Below, piece by piece: positions 43,717-53,024 of a stretch of DNA of 64,000 nt. The DNA lies in assembly GCA_017456005.1 (NCBI GenBank), contig JAFTLJ010000090.1, positions 1-64,000 on the forward strand, read 5' to 3'. Made by a program: the position numbers and the translations under genes. Source of the stretch: Clostridia bacterium (GTDB lineage Bacteria > Bacillota > Clostridia > Oscillospirales > CAG-272). The notes below the pieces were generated by a model. The model saw nothing but the letters and a program-made list of their open reading frames with translations, was not told the origin of the DNA and ran no database searches. Position 1 is the stretch's first letter. Each line of letters opens with the position of its first letter.

Positions 43717-44490
43717 TTATTGAATTTTAAACAGTTTCTTTGCGTTTGCGGTGGTTGCTTCCGCGAAGGCTTCGTAATCTACGCCGAGAACGCCTGCGGT
43801 AAATTCCGCCGTGTAGTGCAGAAAACCGCTGTGGTTGGTTTTGCCGCGCTTCGGCACGGGGGCAAGATACGGGCAGTCTGTTTCTACAAGTATGCGGTCG
43901 AGGGGAACGGCGCGTGTGCTTTCTACGGCTTTTTGCGCGTTTTTAAACGTTATAGCGCCGGCAAACGAAATGTACCAGCCCATTTTAACGTATTCGCGCA
44001 CCATTTCTGCGTGGCCGCTGTAGCAGTGCATTACGCCGGTTACCTTACCTTCATATTTTTTGATTATATCGAAAGTGTCGCCATGCGCCTCGCGGTCGTG
44101 GATAATAACGGGTAAATTCGCCTCTGCCGCCAAAGCCATCTGGCGCTCGAAAAGCTTTTTCTGTTCTGCGGCATACGCTTTTTCCCAATAATAGTCAAGC
44201 CCTATTTCGCCGAGCGCCACACACTTTTCGTGTGCGAGGTAGCGCTCAAGTTTGGCAACTTCTGCCGGGATATCGGAAATTTTTTCTATTTCCTCGGGAT
44301 GTATGCCTGCGGAGGCAAACATATTTTCATATTGCGAGGCAAGGGCTGCACATTTTTCGCTATCTTCTGCGTTCACCGCCGCTGTCAAGATATATCCTAT
44401 GTCACCTGCAAAGATCTCACGCAGAAGCTCTTCGTTTCCGAAGAGCTTTTCGTCTGTATAATGTGAATGTGTATCGAAAAGCTTTGCCAT
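43717..44490 (-). CDS. tatD: TatD-family metal-dependent hydrolase / DNase
   Basis: TIM-barrel enzyme of 257 residues of the TatD family, reported as 3'-5' DNase and D-aminoacyl-hydrolase-like protein. Metal ligands and active-site motifs are complete: FDTHSHY, GEIGLDYYW, VIIHDREAHGD, HCYSGH and VETDCPYLAP. The start is one base after the metG stop, so the two are translationally coupled; this metG-tatD order is common in Firmicutes. Confidence 0.96.
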   Translation of the reverse strand: MAKLFDTHSHYTDEKLFGNEELLREIFAGDIGYILTAAVNAEDSEKCAALASQYENMFASAGIHPEEIEKISDIPAEVAKLERYLAHEKCVALGEIGLDYYWEKAYAAEQKKLFERQMALAAEANLPVIIHDREAHGDTFDIIKKYEGKVTGVMHCYSGHAEMVREYVKMGWYISFAGAITFKNAQKAVESTRAVPLDRILVETDCPYLAPVPKRGKTNHSGFLHYTAEFTAGVLGVDYEAFAEATTANAKKLFKIQ

Positions 44491-44491
44491 A

Positions 44492-46477
44492 TCAGTGGAT
44501 TCTCTTGCCGAGCGCGCTGTCGGGGTAGAACGCGATGGCAGCCGCGCCGTCTTCCGTGTCGGCGGCGAAAATCATACCTTCGCTTGTGTATTTGCCGCCC
44601 ATCATAGCGCGGGGGGCAAGGTTCATAACAACGCCAACGTTTTTGCCCGTGAGGTCTTCGGGTTTATACCATTTTGCGATGCCGGACATAATTGTGCGCT
44701 CTTTTTCGCCGTCGTAAACCGTGAGCTTGAGCAGCTTTTTGCTTTCTTTGATGTTCTCGCAAGCGATTATTTTGCAAACACGGAGCTCTACCTTGCAGAA
44801 ATCGTCGAAAGTGATTTCGGGTTCGCGGTCTGTGATTTCAACCTTGGGGAGCTCGGGCTTTGCTTCTTCGGCAGGTGTTGCCGCGGCTTTCTTGGCTTCC
44901 TGAATAGCATCGAGCTCTGCAAGCTCTTTTGCGGCGTCTATTCTGGGGAAGAGGTTTTCGCCCTTGTGGAGCTCTGCATCTTGGGAAAGAACGCCGAACG
45001 TTTCTGCGCTTTCCCACGTTCTGCCGTTTTCAGCTACGCCGAGCTGCTCGAAAATCTTTTCGCAAGCTGTGGGCATAAAGGGTGTGAGGAGAACTGTGCA
45101 GAGGCGCAAAGTTTCTGCGAGGTTGTAGAGCACGCGCGCAAGGCGAGGCTTGGTTTCTTCGTTCTTTGCGAGCACCCAGGGCGCTGTTTCGTCGATGTAT
45201 TTGTTGGCTCTTGCGATTACTGCGAACACTTCTGCAAGGGCAGATTGGAACGCGTATTTTTCCATCTGTTCCTCGTATCTTGCGCGAAGACCGGAAACGA
45301 GCGCGAGGAAATCTGCATCTTCTGCGCCCTCTGCCTGCTCTGCGGGCAATTTGCCGCCGAAGTATTTATCTGCCATAGCGGTGGAGCGGGAAAGAAGGTT
45401 GCCTATATCGTTTGCAAGGTCTGTATTGATGCGGTTTATAAGAAGCTCGTTGGAGAAGTTGCCGTCGGAACCGAAGGGGAAATCGCGAAGCAGGAAGTAG
45501 CGGAGCGCATCGGCGCTGTATCTTTCCGCGAGGAGGTAGGGGTCTACTACGTTACCCTTGGATTTGGACATCTTACCGCCGTCGAGCAGGAGCCAGCCGT
45601 GGCCGTATACGTGTTTGGGCAGGGGCATTTCCATACTCATAAGCATAGCGGGCCAAATGATGGAATGGAAACGAACTATTTCTTTGCCCACGAAGTGAAC
45701 GTCTGCGGGCCAGAACTTGTTATAATCGCTTTCGGGGTATTTATCGTTCATAAAGCCGAGGGCTGTTGTGTAGTTGAAGAGCGCGTCTATCCAAACGTAA
45801 ACAACGTGCTTATCGTCAAAGTCAACGGGCACGCCCCATTTGAAGCTTGTGCGGGAAACGCAGAGGTCCTCAAGGCCGGGCTCGATAAAGTTGTGGATCA
45901 TTTCGTTCACGCGGGAGCGGGGAAGGAGGAAATCTGTGTTTTCGAGCAGATCGCGCACGCGGTCTGCATATTTAGAAAGGCGGAATTTATATGCTTCCTC
46001 TTCAGCCTCTACAACCGGTCTGCCGCAGTCGGGGCAGCAACCGTCTTTAAGCTGGCTTTCTGTCCAGAAGCTTTCACAGGGGGTGCAGTATTTGCCCTTA
46101 TACGTCGTTTTGTAAATATCGCCCTTTTCGTACATTTTTTTGAAAATGCGCTGAATTGCGGCAACGTGGTAATCGTCCGTGGTACGGATAAAGCGGTCGT
46201 AGCTTATGTTCATAAGTTTCCAAAGGTCTTTAACGCCTTTTTCGCCTTCTACGATATTATCTACGAACTGCTGGGGCGTAACGCCTGCCTCGGCGGCTTT
46301 GTTTTCGATTTTCTGACCGTGCTCGTCTGTGCCCGTGAGGAACATTACGTCGTAACCTTTAAGGCGTTTGTAGCGCGCCATTGCGTCGGTGGCAACGGTG
46401 CAATAGCTGTGGCCGATATGGAGCTTATCGCTGGGATAATATATCGGCGTGGTGATGTAAAAAGTTTTCTTTTCCAT
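44492..46477 (-). CDS. metG: Methionyl-tRNA synthetase
   Basis: Charges tRNA-Met. The 661 residues include the class I motifs HIGH (LHIGHSYC, about 21-24) and KMSKS (GGKMSKSKGN), the CTPCE and CCPDCG zinc ligands, the anticodon-binding helical domain and a C-terminal Trbp111-like dimerisation domain (from FDDFCKVELRVCKI to the end) that binds tRNA. Full length for the two-domain Firmicutes type. CGGAGGT lies ahead of the ATG. First or middle gene of a minus-strand cluster with the rRNA methylases upstream. Confidence 0.97.
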   Translation of the reverse strand: MEKKTFYITTPIYYPSDKLHIGHSYCTVATDAMARYKRLKGYDVMFLTGTDEHGQKIENKAAEAGVTPQQFVDNIVEGEKGVKDLWKLMNISYDRFIRTTDDYHVAAIQRIFKKMYEKGDIYKTTYKGKYCTPCESFWTESQLKDGCCPDCGRPVVEAEEEAYKFRLSKYADRVRDLLENTDFLLPRSRVNEMIHNFIEPGLEDLCVSRTSFKWGVPVDFDDKHVVYVWIDALFNYTTALGFMNDKYPESDYNKFWPADVHFVGKEIVRFHSIIWPAMLMSMEMPLPKHVYGHGWLLLDGGKMSKSKGNVVDPYLLAERYSADALRYFLLRDFPFGSDGNFSNELLINRINTDLANDIGNLLSRSTAMADKYFGGKLPAEQAEGAEDADFLALVSGLRARYEEQMEKYAFQSALAEVFAVIARANKYIDETAPWVLAKNEETKPRLARVLYNLAETLRLCTVLLTPFMPTACEKIFEQLGVAENGRTWESAETFGVLSQDAELHKGENLFPRIDAAKELAELDAIQEAKKAAATPAEEAKPELPKVEITDREPEITFDDFCKVELRVCKIIACENIKESKKLLKLTVYDGEKERTIMSGIAKWYKPEDLTGKNVGVVMNLAPRAMMGGKYTSEGMIFAADTEDGAAAIAFYPDSALGKRIH

Positions 46478-46539
46478 AAATATTTTAAACCTCCGTTTGA
46501 TAGGTAGTATATAATGCAGAATTAAGAATTTTTGTGAAG

Positions 46540-47436
46540 CTATTTAATCATAACTTGGTTGTAGATTTCGCTTTTGGCGACATCACGGTCGTGTGCAACC
46601 GCCTTAATGGCATCGTTTTTGCTCATACCCTCGGCAAGGTAGTGCTCTACGTGCTCTTCCACGCTCATATCCGCCCAAAATGCGTGCGCTTTGAGCTCGT
46701 CCTTCGTAGCGCCTTCCATTATAAGCACGTATTCGCCGCGCGGTTCGCGCTCCTCGTAGTATGCACAGGCGCCGGAAAGCGTGGTGCGTATAACTTCCTC
46801 GTTTATTTTCGTAAGCTCGCGGCAAAGGGAAATTTTGCGGTCGCCGAACGCTTCTAAAAGGTCGGCAAGCGTGCGTTTGAGCTTATGCGGTGCTTCGTAA
46901 AAGATTATCGTGCGCGTTTGGTCGCGAAGCTCCGCGAGCACTTCGCGTCTGTCGCCTTTTGCCGTGGGCAGAAATCCTTCAAAAAGGAACTTCGCCGTGA
47001 AGAGCCCGGACATAGCCAGGGCAGAAACGGCGGCACAGGGACCGGGTACGACAGAAACGGTAACACCTTTTTCCGCGCAAAGGCGAACTATATCCTCGCC
47101 AGGGTCGCTTATGGCGGGCATACCCGCGTCTGTTATCAGCGCGCAGGATTCGCCGTTTTCGATAATGCGGTTTACGATTATCTCGCCGCGTTCACGCTTA
47201 TTGTGCTCGAAATAGCTTATAAGCGGTTTTTTTATACCGTAGTAGGCGAGCAGCTTTCCGCTGGCACGCGTATCCTCTGCGGCGATGAAATCGACCTCGG
47301 AAAGCACTTTTTTTGCTCTTTCCGTTATATCGGAAAGGTTGCCTATGGGTGTGCCCACAAGGTAGAGCGTGCGCTTTTCGGTAATATTTTTTTCTTCTGT
47401 GGGGATAATTTTTTCAGGGCTTTTTATAGAACTCAT
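46540..47436 (-). CDS. rsmI: 16S rRNA (cytidine(1402)-2'-O)-methyltransferase
   Basis: SAM-dependent methylase of the tetrapyrrole-methylase fold that modifies C1402 in the decoding centre. The family motifs LYLVGTPIGNLSDIT, AAEDTRASGKLL, GMPAISDPGEDIV and VVPGPCAAVSALAMSGL are all present in 298 residues. ATG 47436 is chosen over GTG 47445 since GGTGA lies six bases ahead of the ATG. The first codons overlap the end of the upstream methylase gene by 23 bases, so translation is coupled. Confidence 0.95.
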   Translation of the reverse strand: MSSIKSPEKIIPTEEKNITEKRTLYLVGTPIGNLSDITERAKKVLSEVDFIAAEDTRASGKLLAYYGIKKPLISYFEHNKRERGEIIVNRIIENGESCALITDAGMPAISDPGEDIVRLCAEKGVTVSVVPGPCAAVSALAMSGLFTAKFLFEGFLPTAKGDRREVLAELRDQTRTIIFYEAPHKLKRTLADLLEAFGDRKISLCRELTKINEEVIRTTLSGACAYYEEREPRGEYVLIMEGATKDELKAHAFWADMSVEEHVEHYLAEGMSKNDAIKAVAHDRDVAKSEIYNQVMIK

Positions 47437-48169
47437 TAAAATCACCGTGTTCGTAAATATATTTCATTTCTTCCGTGTAGTTGGCATCGGAAAAATCTGT
47501 CTTATCTTTGTATATAACAAGCGGACGCGTGCAGAAAATGCCGTCGGCACCGCCTTTTTTTGCTTCCATAAGCAGTATGCTCGGCGTGTGGTGCACCGTG
47601 GGGTACACAAGAGTCATTCTTTTTGGTTCGAGCTTCGCGTTTTTCAGCGCCGCCACGAGGGCGGGGAGCCTATCGGGGGTATACACCACCGTAAAAGAGC
47701 CGCCGTGCTTGAGCAGCTTAGCCGCGGCTTTTGCAAAATCGTCTATTGTGCCGAAAACCTCGTGGCGGGAGGCGGCGTCGGCATCGTTTTCTGAAATTTT
47801 GCCCGAATTTATGCGCATATACGGGGGATTGGAGAAAACAGTATCGTACCTGCCGAAGTGCTCTGCAGGTATTTCGCGTATATCGCAGGGGCAGACGTCT
47901 ATTTTGCCCGAAAAGCCGTTTTCTTCGACATTTTTCGCGGCGAGTGCGGCAATTTTCTCCTGCACCTCAAACGCAGTTATTTTGCCGAGCTTTCCGCGTG
48001 CGGCGGCAAGCAAAGAAATAACGCCGCTACCGGCGCCAAGCTCGGCGGCGAGGGCTTTGGGCTGTTTTTTTATGTAGGCAGAGAGCAAATATGCATCTGT
48101 GCCGAAGGCGAGAGAGCCTTCGTTCTGGTATATGGAAAGGTTATCGTTTATTTTTTCCGGTGTGCTCAC
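47414..48169 (-). CDS. TrmN6-type tRNA (adenine-N6) methyltransferase (COG4123)
   Basis: A 251-residue class I SAM methyltransferase: motif I is AAELGAGSGVISLLAA and motif IV is VFSNPPYMR, the NPPY signature of N6-adenine methylases. The COG4123 family modifies A37 of tRNA-Val in E. coli; the Gram-positive substrate is less certain. GTG 48169 overlaps the stop of the upstream gene (GTGA). It sits beside rsmI as in many Firmicutes. Confidence 0.9.
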   Translation of the reverse strand: MSTPEKINDNLSIYQNEGSLAFGTDAYLLSAYIKKQPKALAAELGAGSGVISLLAAARGKLGKITAFEVQEKIAALAAKNVEENGFSGKIDVCPCDIREIPAEHFGRYDTVFSNPPYMRINSGKISENDADAASRHEVFGTIDDFAKAAAKLLKHGGSFTVVYTPDRLPALVAALKNAKLEPKRMTLVYPTVHHTPSILLMEAKKGGADGIFCTRPLVIYKDKTDFSDANYTEEMKYIYEHGDFNEFYKKP

Positions 48170-48954
48170 TCTGTTTTCCCCCTGTTCTGGCGGAAAATTT
48201 CAAAGGCTATTATAGAGGAGGCACTTGCCGCAGAAAGCGCGGCACGGAAATCGCGCCCGTAATCAAGCATAACGGTTTTATCGCAAAGCGCGGAAAACTC
48301 GGCGGAAATGCCGCGTTTTTCGCCGCCTATCACGAGCAGAACGGGGAAGCGCACCTGCGTATCGTATACGGAAACGGCATTTTCTGTTTTGTCTGCCGCC
48401 ACGATAGTATAGCCGTGAGCGTGGAAAACCTCGGCGATTTCCTCGGGCTCGCCCCATGAAAGGTCTAACATTTCGGAAGCACCTGCGGAAGCGCGGCAAA
48501 CCACGCCTGCGGCGCTTAGCCAGTTGCGCTTTTCGAGCACTATGCCGTCTACACCTGCCGCATAGAGCGAGCGCAGGGCATATCCGAAGTTATACGGGTC
48601 CTCTATGCCTTGCAGGTAAACGTAGAAGCCGTTTTCCTTGATATTTGCTTCTTTTATGTTTTTTATAGTTCTGTCGCCTGTGTAGGCGAGCACACCGCCG
48701 TGGCTCGCGCCTATGGCGAGTGCGTCTATTTCCTCTGCCGAGGCAAGCTCTATTTCGAAGCCCTGCTCATACGATTTTGCACGCAAAAAGCCAAGCTCCT
48801 TGGCTTTTTTTCGCGCTTTGGCTTCGTCGAAAAGAATTTTTTCTATTTTTCTGTCGTTTACGCCCGACTCATTGCCTGCGAAAACAGCACGCACGGACGT
48901 CATTCCCTCCATAACAGAGGAATCTGCAAATTTTTCGGCTTCTTTTATGGGCAT
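48166..48954 (-). CDS. SpoU/TrmH-family RNA methyltransferase
   Basis: A 262-residue RNA ribose methylase of the SPOUT superfamily. The knot motifs are visible: GIEDPYNFGYALRSLYAAGV (motif 1), VIGGEKRGIS (motif 2) and a C-terminal VMLDYG...SAASASSIIAFE (motif 3). ATG 48954 is supported by AAAGGAAG six bases upstream; an in-frame extension of 37 codons exists but would run through the small membrane protein gene. Target nucleotide unknown. Confidence 0.9.
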   Translation of the reverse strand: MPIKEAEKFADSSVMEGMTSVRAVFAGNESGVNDRKIEKILFDEAKARKKAKELGFLRAKSYEQGFEIELASAEEIDALAIGASHGGVLAYTGDRTIKNIKEANIKENGFYVYLQGIEDPYNFGYALRSLYAAGVDGIVLEKRNWLSAAGVVCRASAGASEMLDLSWGEPEEIAEVFHAHGYTIVAADKTENAVSVYDTQVRFPVLLVIGGEKRGISAEFSALCDKTVMLDYGRDFRAALSAASASSIIAFEIFRQNRGKTE

Positions 48955-49103
48955 AATGCTTCCTTTTCGTATTGCGTAAGGTACGTGACCTCGTTTTTCG
49001 GGAAAAGCTCTTTCTCGCTTTGCACACTTTGCCCCGCAGAGTGCTTTATAACAATGCAGATGCATACGAGCGTGCAGGCAAGCAGAGCAAGAAAATTTTT
49101 CAT
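48945..49103 (-). CDS. 52-residue single-span membrane protein
   Basis: ATG 49103 with GAAAGGA upstream opens a 52-codon frame: MKNFLALLACTLVCICIVIK is a signal-anchor-like helix, followed by a charged stretch SEKELFPKNEVTYLTQYEKE. The stop overlaps the start of the methylase gene by ten bases, the arrangement of coupled genes. I do not recognise it. A good ribosome-binding site and gene overlap make it credible despite its size; the cysteine-rich helix may allow lipidation or metal contact, which is speculation. Confidence 0.55.
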   Translation of the reverse strand: MKNFLALLACTLVCICIVIKHSAGQSVQSEKELFPKNEVTYLTQYEKEALCP

Positions 49104-49187
49104 GTTTTGAACGTCCTTTCGGCTGTTTTCTTTAAATTATACAGCCGAGCGGGCAAAAAAAACGTCGTTTCGTGGTGCGCGTATAAA

Positions 49188-49892
49188 TTATTTTGCGGCG
49201 GCGCGCATAACCTTGGCGTTGTGTGCCTTCGCCTTGGCAGGGGAAACGGAATATTTTTTTATAGCGCGTATAATGCGCAATCTTTCCTTAAAGGGTATCT
49301 TTTTTTCTTTGGCGTTTTTCTTGCTTGAAAGCGCCTTCATTTTTTCTATTGCTTTGGAAAGCGTGTAAACCTCCGCTGGGGCTTCCACAGAGAAGATCAC
49401 CTTATCGGAAGAGAAAAGTATTATATTGTATATGGGCGGCGGAGTTATTTTTTCGCGCTCAAAAATTTGTGCCAGCGCGATTATGTTTCGCTCGTTATTT
49501 ATAATGGGGTTGTCGAAATCTGTCTCCTGGCTAGTGCCATTCGTCAGGCGCAGGCTTTGGTGCCACACAGCTCCGCTGCCGCAGAAAATTTGACCGCGCA
49601 GGGTTTCTACCTGTACGACTGCTATGCAGGAGGGAAGCACGACGATGTTATCCACCTTGCTGTAAACGTGGAATTTGCCCGTACGGATAGGCACGCACAC
49701 ATTCGGGCGCACGGCAAATTCGCCGAAATGGGAAATGAGCACCACGCTGGTGGCTTCTTTGCCTGCCGACCCCTTGCCGGCAAGTATTTTTTTTCGTGCG
49801 GCGTATGAGCTGAGCTTTACCGAAAGCCGCCAAAAGCAGAACGCGGCAAGCACGAACAGTGCGCACATTATAAAAGGGGTGAATATTTCCAT
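49188..49892 (-). CDS. Membrane-anchored NERD-domain protein
   Basis: A 234-residue protein with one N-terminal membrane span (FIMCALFVLAAFCFWRLSV) and a NERD (nuclease-related) domain: NIVVLPSCIAVVQVETLRGQ and NPIINNERNIIALAQ match its core. The family is a distant branch of the restriction-endonuclease fold; most members have no proven activity. The C-terminal 50 residues are very basic. Start taken at ATG 49892 behind GAGGAAAAGAG. Own promoter at 49946-49974. Confidence 0.8.
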   Translation of the reverse strand: MEIFTPFIMCALFVLAAFCFWRLSVKLSSYAARKKILAGKGSAGKEATSVVLISHFGEFAVRPNVCVPIRTGKFHVYSKVDNIVVLPSCIAVVQVETLRGQIFCGSGAVWHQSLRLTNGTSQETDFDNPIINNERNIIALAQIFEREKITPPPIYNIILFSSDKVIFSVEAPAEVYTLSKAIEKMKALSSKKNAKEKKIPFKERLRIIRAIKKYSVSPAKAKAHNAKVMRAAAK

Positions 49893-49945
49893 CGCTCTTT
49901 TCCTCTTTAAACCATAATTCAATAGACATAAATATAGATAATAAT

Positions 49946-49974
49946 ATAATATCATAAATATGGCGTTTTGTAAA
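49946..49974 (-). promoter_or_regulatory. Promoter of the NERD gene
   Basis: Minus strand: TTTACA, 17 bp, TATTAT with an upstream TG. Confidence 0.7.
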
Positions 49975-50045
49975 GGAAAAAGATTAGTTTAATTTTGAAT
50001 TTTTATAATAATTTATCCTGCGCGGAAATAAAATCTATTATAAAC

Positions 50046-50074
50046 TTGATTTTCAACATATATTGTGGTATAAT
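50046..50074 (+). promoter_or_regulatory. Promoter of the CDF transporter
   Basis: TTGATT, 17 bp, TATAAT preceded by TGG (extended -10). Confidence 0.82.
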
Positions 50075-50107
50075 TATTATTCACAATACATTTATGGGAG
50101 GAACAAC

Positions 50108-51274
50108 TTGGTAAAATTACTTGCAAAGATTTTCGTGCGCGACAGCGGCAATATTTCTTCGCCCGAGGTACGTGCGGCGTATGGCACTTTGTGCGGCACG
50201 ATGGGCATATTTTTTAATATTCTTTTGTTTGGAATAAAATTTTTTGCAGGGCTTATAAGCGGCGCTATCTCTGTTATGGCGGATGCTTTCAACAATCTTA
50301 CGGATGCAGGCTCTTCTGTTATAACGCTTATCGGCTTTCGTATGTCGGGGCAGAAGCCCGACAAGCACCACCCGTTCGGCCACGGCAGAATAGAATATAT
50401 TTCCGGGCTTATAGTTTCGTTTATCATAATACTCGTGGGCTTTGAGCTCGGCAAAACCTCTGTGGAAAAGATAATTTCGCCCGTGGAGGTGGAATTCAGC
50501 GTGACGGCAGTGATAATTCTTGTTTGCTCCGTTATCATAAAAGCGTACATGGCGTTCTATAACTTCAGCATAGGCAAAAAAATTTCGTCTTCCGCCATGC
50601 GTGCCACGGCGCAAGACAGCCTTTCCGACTGTATTGCCACAGGAAGCGTGCTTTTGTGCCTTGTGGTTTCTCGCTTTGCAAACGTTAATATAGACGCATA
50701 TTGCGGCCTTGCGGTTTCCGCATTTATTATGTTTTCGGGTATACGCTCTGCCAAGGAAACTATGGACCCTCTGCTCGGTGCACCGCCCAGCAAGGAGTTT
50801 ATAGACGAAATTGCCGAAATCGTGTACGCGCACGACGGCGTGGAGGGTATACACGACCTTATAGTGCACGATTACGGCCCCGGCAGAACGATGATATCGC
50901 TCCACGCGGAGGTGCCTGCGGACGCAAACCTGCTGGAAACGCACGATATGATAGACAACATAGAAAAGGACCTGCGTGAAAAGCTTAAATGCGATGCGGT
51001 AATACATATGGACCCGATAGCCACGGATGACACACACACGCTGGAGGTGCGAGAAAAGATTGTGGCGCTTGTGGGTTGCATAGATTCGCGCCTTACGATA
51101 CACGATTTCCGTATGGTAAAGGGGCCCACGCATACGAACGTGCTTTTCGACGTTGTGGTGCCGTTTGAGGTGAAAAAGAGCGAAGAGGAAATACGCGAAA
51201 ATATAGAAACTATAGTGAAAACGATAGACAAAAATTATTATTCCGTTGTAAACATAGATAAATATTACGTATGA
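50108..51274 (+). CDS. Cation diffusion facilitator (CDF) metal efflux protein
   Basis: Proton-driven exporter of divalent metals (zinc, manganese or iron). The 388-residue chain has six membrane spans in residues about 30-215; the metal site is given by SVMADAFNNLTDAGSS in TM2, with HHPFGHGRIEYISG after TM3, and a C-terminal cytoplasmic dimerisation domain from about 225, extended by a second ferredoxin-like half. Start is TTG 50108, six bases behind GGGAGG. Metal preference cannot be told from the sequence. Monocistronic. Confidence 0.92.
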   Translation: MVKLLAKIFVRDSGNISSPEVRAAYGTLCGTMGIFFNILLFGIKFFAGLISGAISVMADAFNNLTDAGSSVITLIGFRMSGQKPDKHHPFGHGRIEYISGLIVSFIIILVGFELGKTSVEKIISPVEVEFSVTAVIILVCSVIIKAYMAFYNFSIGKKISSSAMRATAQDSLSDCIATGSVLLCLVVSRFANVNIDAYCGLAVSAFIMFSGIRSAKETMDPLLGAPPSKEFIDEIAEIVYAHDGVEGIHDLIVHDYGPGRTMISLHAEVPADANLLETHDMIDNIEKDLREKLKCDAVIHMDPIATDDTHTLEVREKIVALVGCIDSRLTIHDFRMVKGPTHTNVLFDVVVPFEVKKSEEEIRENIETIVKTIDKNYYSVVNIDKYYV

Positions 51275-51275
51275 T

Positions 51276-51310
51276 AAAGCAAAAAAACTTCCCCTGCGGG
51301 AAGTTTTTTT
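51276..51310 (+). terminator. Terminator, left copy of the pair flanking sigma-fusion gene 2
   Basis: AAAAAAACTTCCC, loop, GGGAAGTTTTTTT. The stretch from the CDF stop codon through the hairpin recurs at 53021. Confidence 0.93.
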
Positions 51311-51394
51311 GGATTTTTTCCGAAACCGTCGAACCTTAAACCTTTTTCTGCGACATATAGGTGTAGGACCTACAATAAAGAAAGGACTTTTGCA

Positions 51395-53023
51395 ATGCAG
51401 AACGACAAAATACAAAATCACCTTGATTTTTTGCTTTCCGCCGCTATGGCAAAGTGTGGAAATCTCGCGGACGCGCAGGATCTGACACAGGAAACGGTGC
51501 TTTCTGCACTCGTTTACCTCGAAAAAGGCGGAGTTATAGAAAATATGCGTTCGTGGCTTATCGCCGTGATGAAACGCAAATATTACGATTTACTGCGCCG
51601 CAAATATGCCTTGCCAACCGTTACGATAGGGGAAGATTTTGAGCTTGCAGACGAGAGTGATATAGCCGAGCGATTGCTGGAAGAGGAAGAAATGGAGAAC
51701 GTGCGCCGAGAGGTGACATACCTTGCCGATTCCTACCGAACTGTCATAGCGAAGCACTATTTTCATGGCAAAAGCATAAAAGAAATAGCCGCGGAGCTCG
51801 GGCTCGCCGAGGGAACGGTGAAAAGCAGGTTGGATTTTGGCAGAAAACAGATAAAGAAAGGGTTTGAGAATATGGAAAAATACGCAGAAAACAGCTATAT
51901 GCCGCAATACCTCGCCGTGCGGAACAGCGGCAGGTTCGGGCTTGCGGAAGAGCCGATGTCGCTTACAGAGGGCGACACGCTCGCGCAGAATCTTTTAATA
52001 CTTGCTTATGAAAAACCGCTTTCCATAACGGAGCTTTCGCGCGCAATCGGCGTGGCGAGTGCTTACGTGGAGCCTATAGTAAAAAAACTTGTAGATGGCG
52101 AGCTTATGAAACGCACGGGCGACGGAAAGGTATATACGGATTTTATAATCTACCGCGCGGAAGATTACGTTAAATATATAAAGGAGCAGGAAGCGTTTGC
52201 GGAAGCACATTTGAGCGCATACACCGAACCTTTGAAAGCGGCGATTGCCGAGCTGAAAGCAACGGATTTTTACAGCCTGCGTCTGGAAAGATTTATGGCA
52301 ATAGACGTGGCATCGGAAGGGCAGTACCTTAGCCTTGAAAGCGTGCGCAAACCGCAGATCTTCCCCGAAAGGCCAAACGGCGGCAGATGGATTGCCTTCG
52401 GCACGATTTACCCGCAGAACTATGTAATTCCCGAAGAAAAACGCGGAAGAGAAGAATACGGTATGGCGGGCAAACGAAACACGGTAATAGACAAATTTTT
52501 GAACGCTTCGTGCTTGAAACTGTGCAATTATGAAACATCGCTCGATAAATATTCGTGGTTAAAGCACAGCGGCTTTGATATTCCGCTTTTTGCGGACGTG
52601 GAATTTAATATGCTGAAGCTTTTCTATTTGCTGAAGCACGGTATTGCGCCCGAAACTGTTGATTTGGATACGAGAATACTAAAAGGCATGCCGCTTTTAG
52701 AGGAACGCGGCTTTATCTCCACAAAAAACGGCAAGCCCGAGGTGCTTGTGCCTTGCCTTACGCACGAGCAGAGCAGAATATTTGCAAGTATTTGCAAAAG
52801 AGCGAAAACGGCTTTTGCCGATAACTTGAGAGAGCCGCTGCGCAAATACTGCGAAACGCACAAAAAGAGCATTCCCGCGCACCTTACGAGCGTGCCGGAA
52901 CAAAAGCTCACTATGCCGTACGAACCGCCCGCGATGGCTTTTGTTTACGAAGCGATAAAAGCGGGTGTTCACGTGCGCGACCTCGGCGAGCCTTGCCCCG
53001 AAACAATAGCGATTTTCGATTGA
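51395..53023 (+). CDS. ECF-type sigma factor fused to a long winged-helix/effector region, paralogue 2
   Basis: A 542-residue protein built like the one at 42099. Region 2 is in residues about 12-72 (DAQDLTQETVLSALVYL, RSWLIAVMKRKYYDLLRRK), region 4 in 113-155 (YRTVIAKHYFHGKSIKEIAAELG, KSRLDFGRKQIKKG), then a winged-helix-like part (about 207-255, SITELSRAIGVASAYVEPIVKKL) and some 290 residues without a known fold. AAAGGA precedes the ATG. Upstream, GAACC at 51331 and CGACA at 51351 are spaced like an ECF-dependent promoter, hinting at autoregulation, but a TACAAT at 51371 could also serve the housekeeping factor. No anti-sigma gene is near. Confidence 0.82.
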   Translation: MQNDKIQNHLDFLLSAAMAKCGNLADAQDLTQETVLSALVYLEKGGVIENMRSWLIAVMKRKYYDLLRRKYALPTVTIGEDFELADESDIAERLLEEEEMENVRREVTYLADSYRTVIAKHYFHGKSIKEIAAELGLAEGTVKSRLDFGRKQIKKGFENMEKYAENSYMPQYLAVRNSGRFGLAEEPMSLTEGDTLAQNLLILAYEKPLSITELSRAIGVASAYVEPIVKKLVDGELMKRTGDGKVYTDFIIYRAEDYVKYIKEQEAFAEAHLSAYTEPLKAAIAELKATDFYSLRLERFMAIDVASEGQYLSLESVRKPQIFPERPNGGRWIAFGTIYPQNYVIPEEKRGREEYGMAGKRNTVIDKFLNASCLKLCNYETSLDKYSWLKHSGFDIPLFADVEFNMLKLFYLLKHGIAPETVDLDTRILKGMPLLEERGFISTKNGKPEVLVPCLTHEQSRIFASICKRAKTAFADNLREPLRKYCETHKKSIPAHLTSVPEQKLTMPYEPPAMAFVYEAIKAGVHVRDLGEPCPETIAIFD

Positions 53024-53024
53024 T

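Noticed and set aside
44495..46507. 670-codon open frame opposite metG
   Set aside because: Shadow of metG, which carries HIGH and KMSKS motifs on the other strand.
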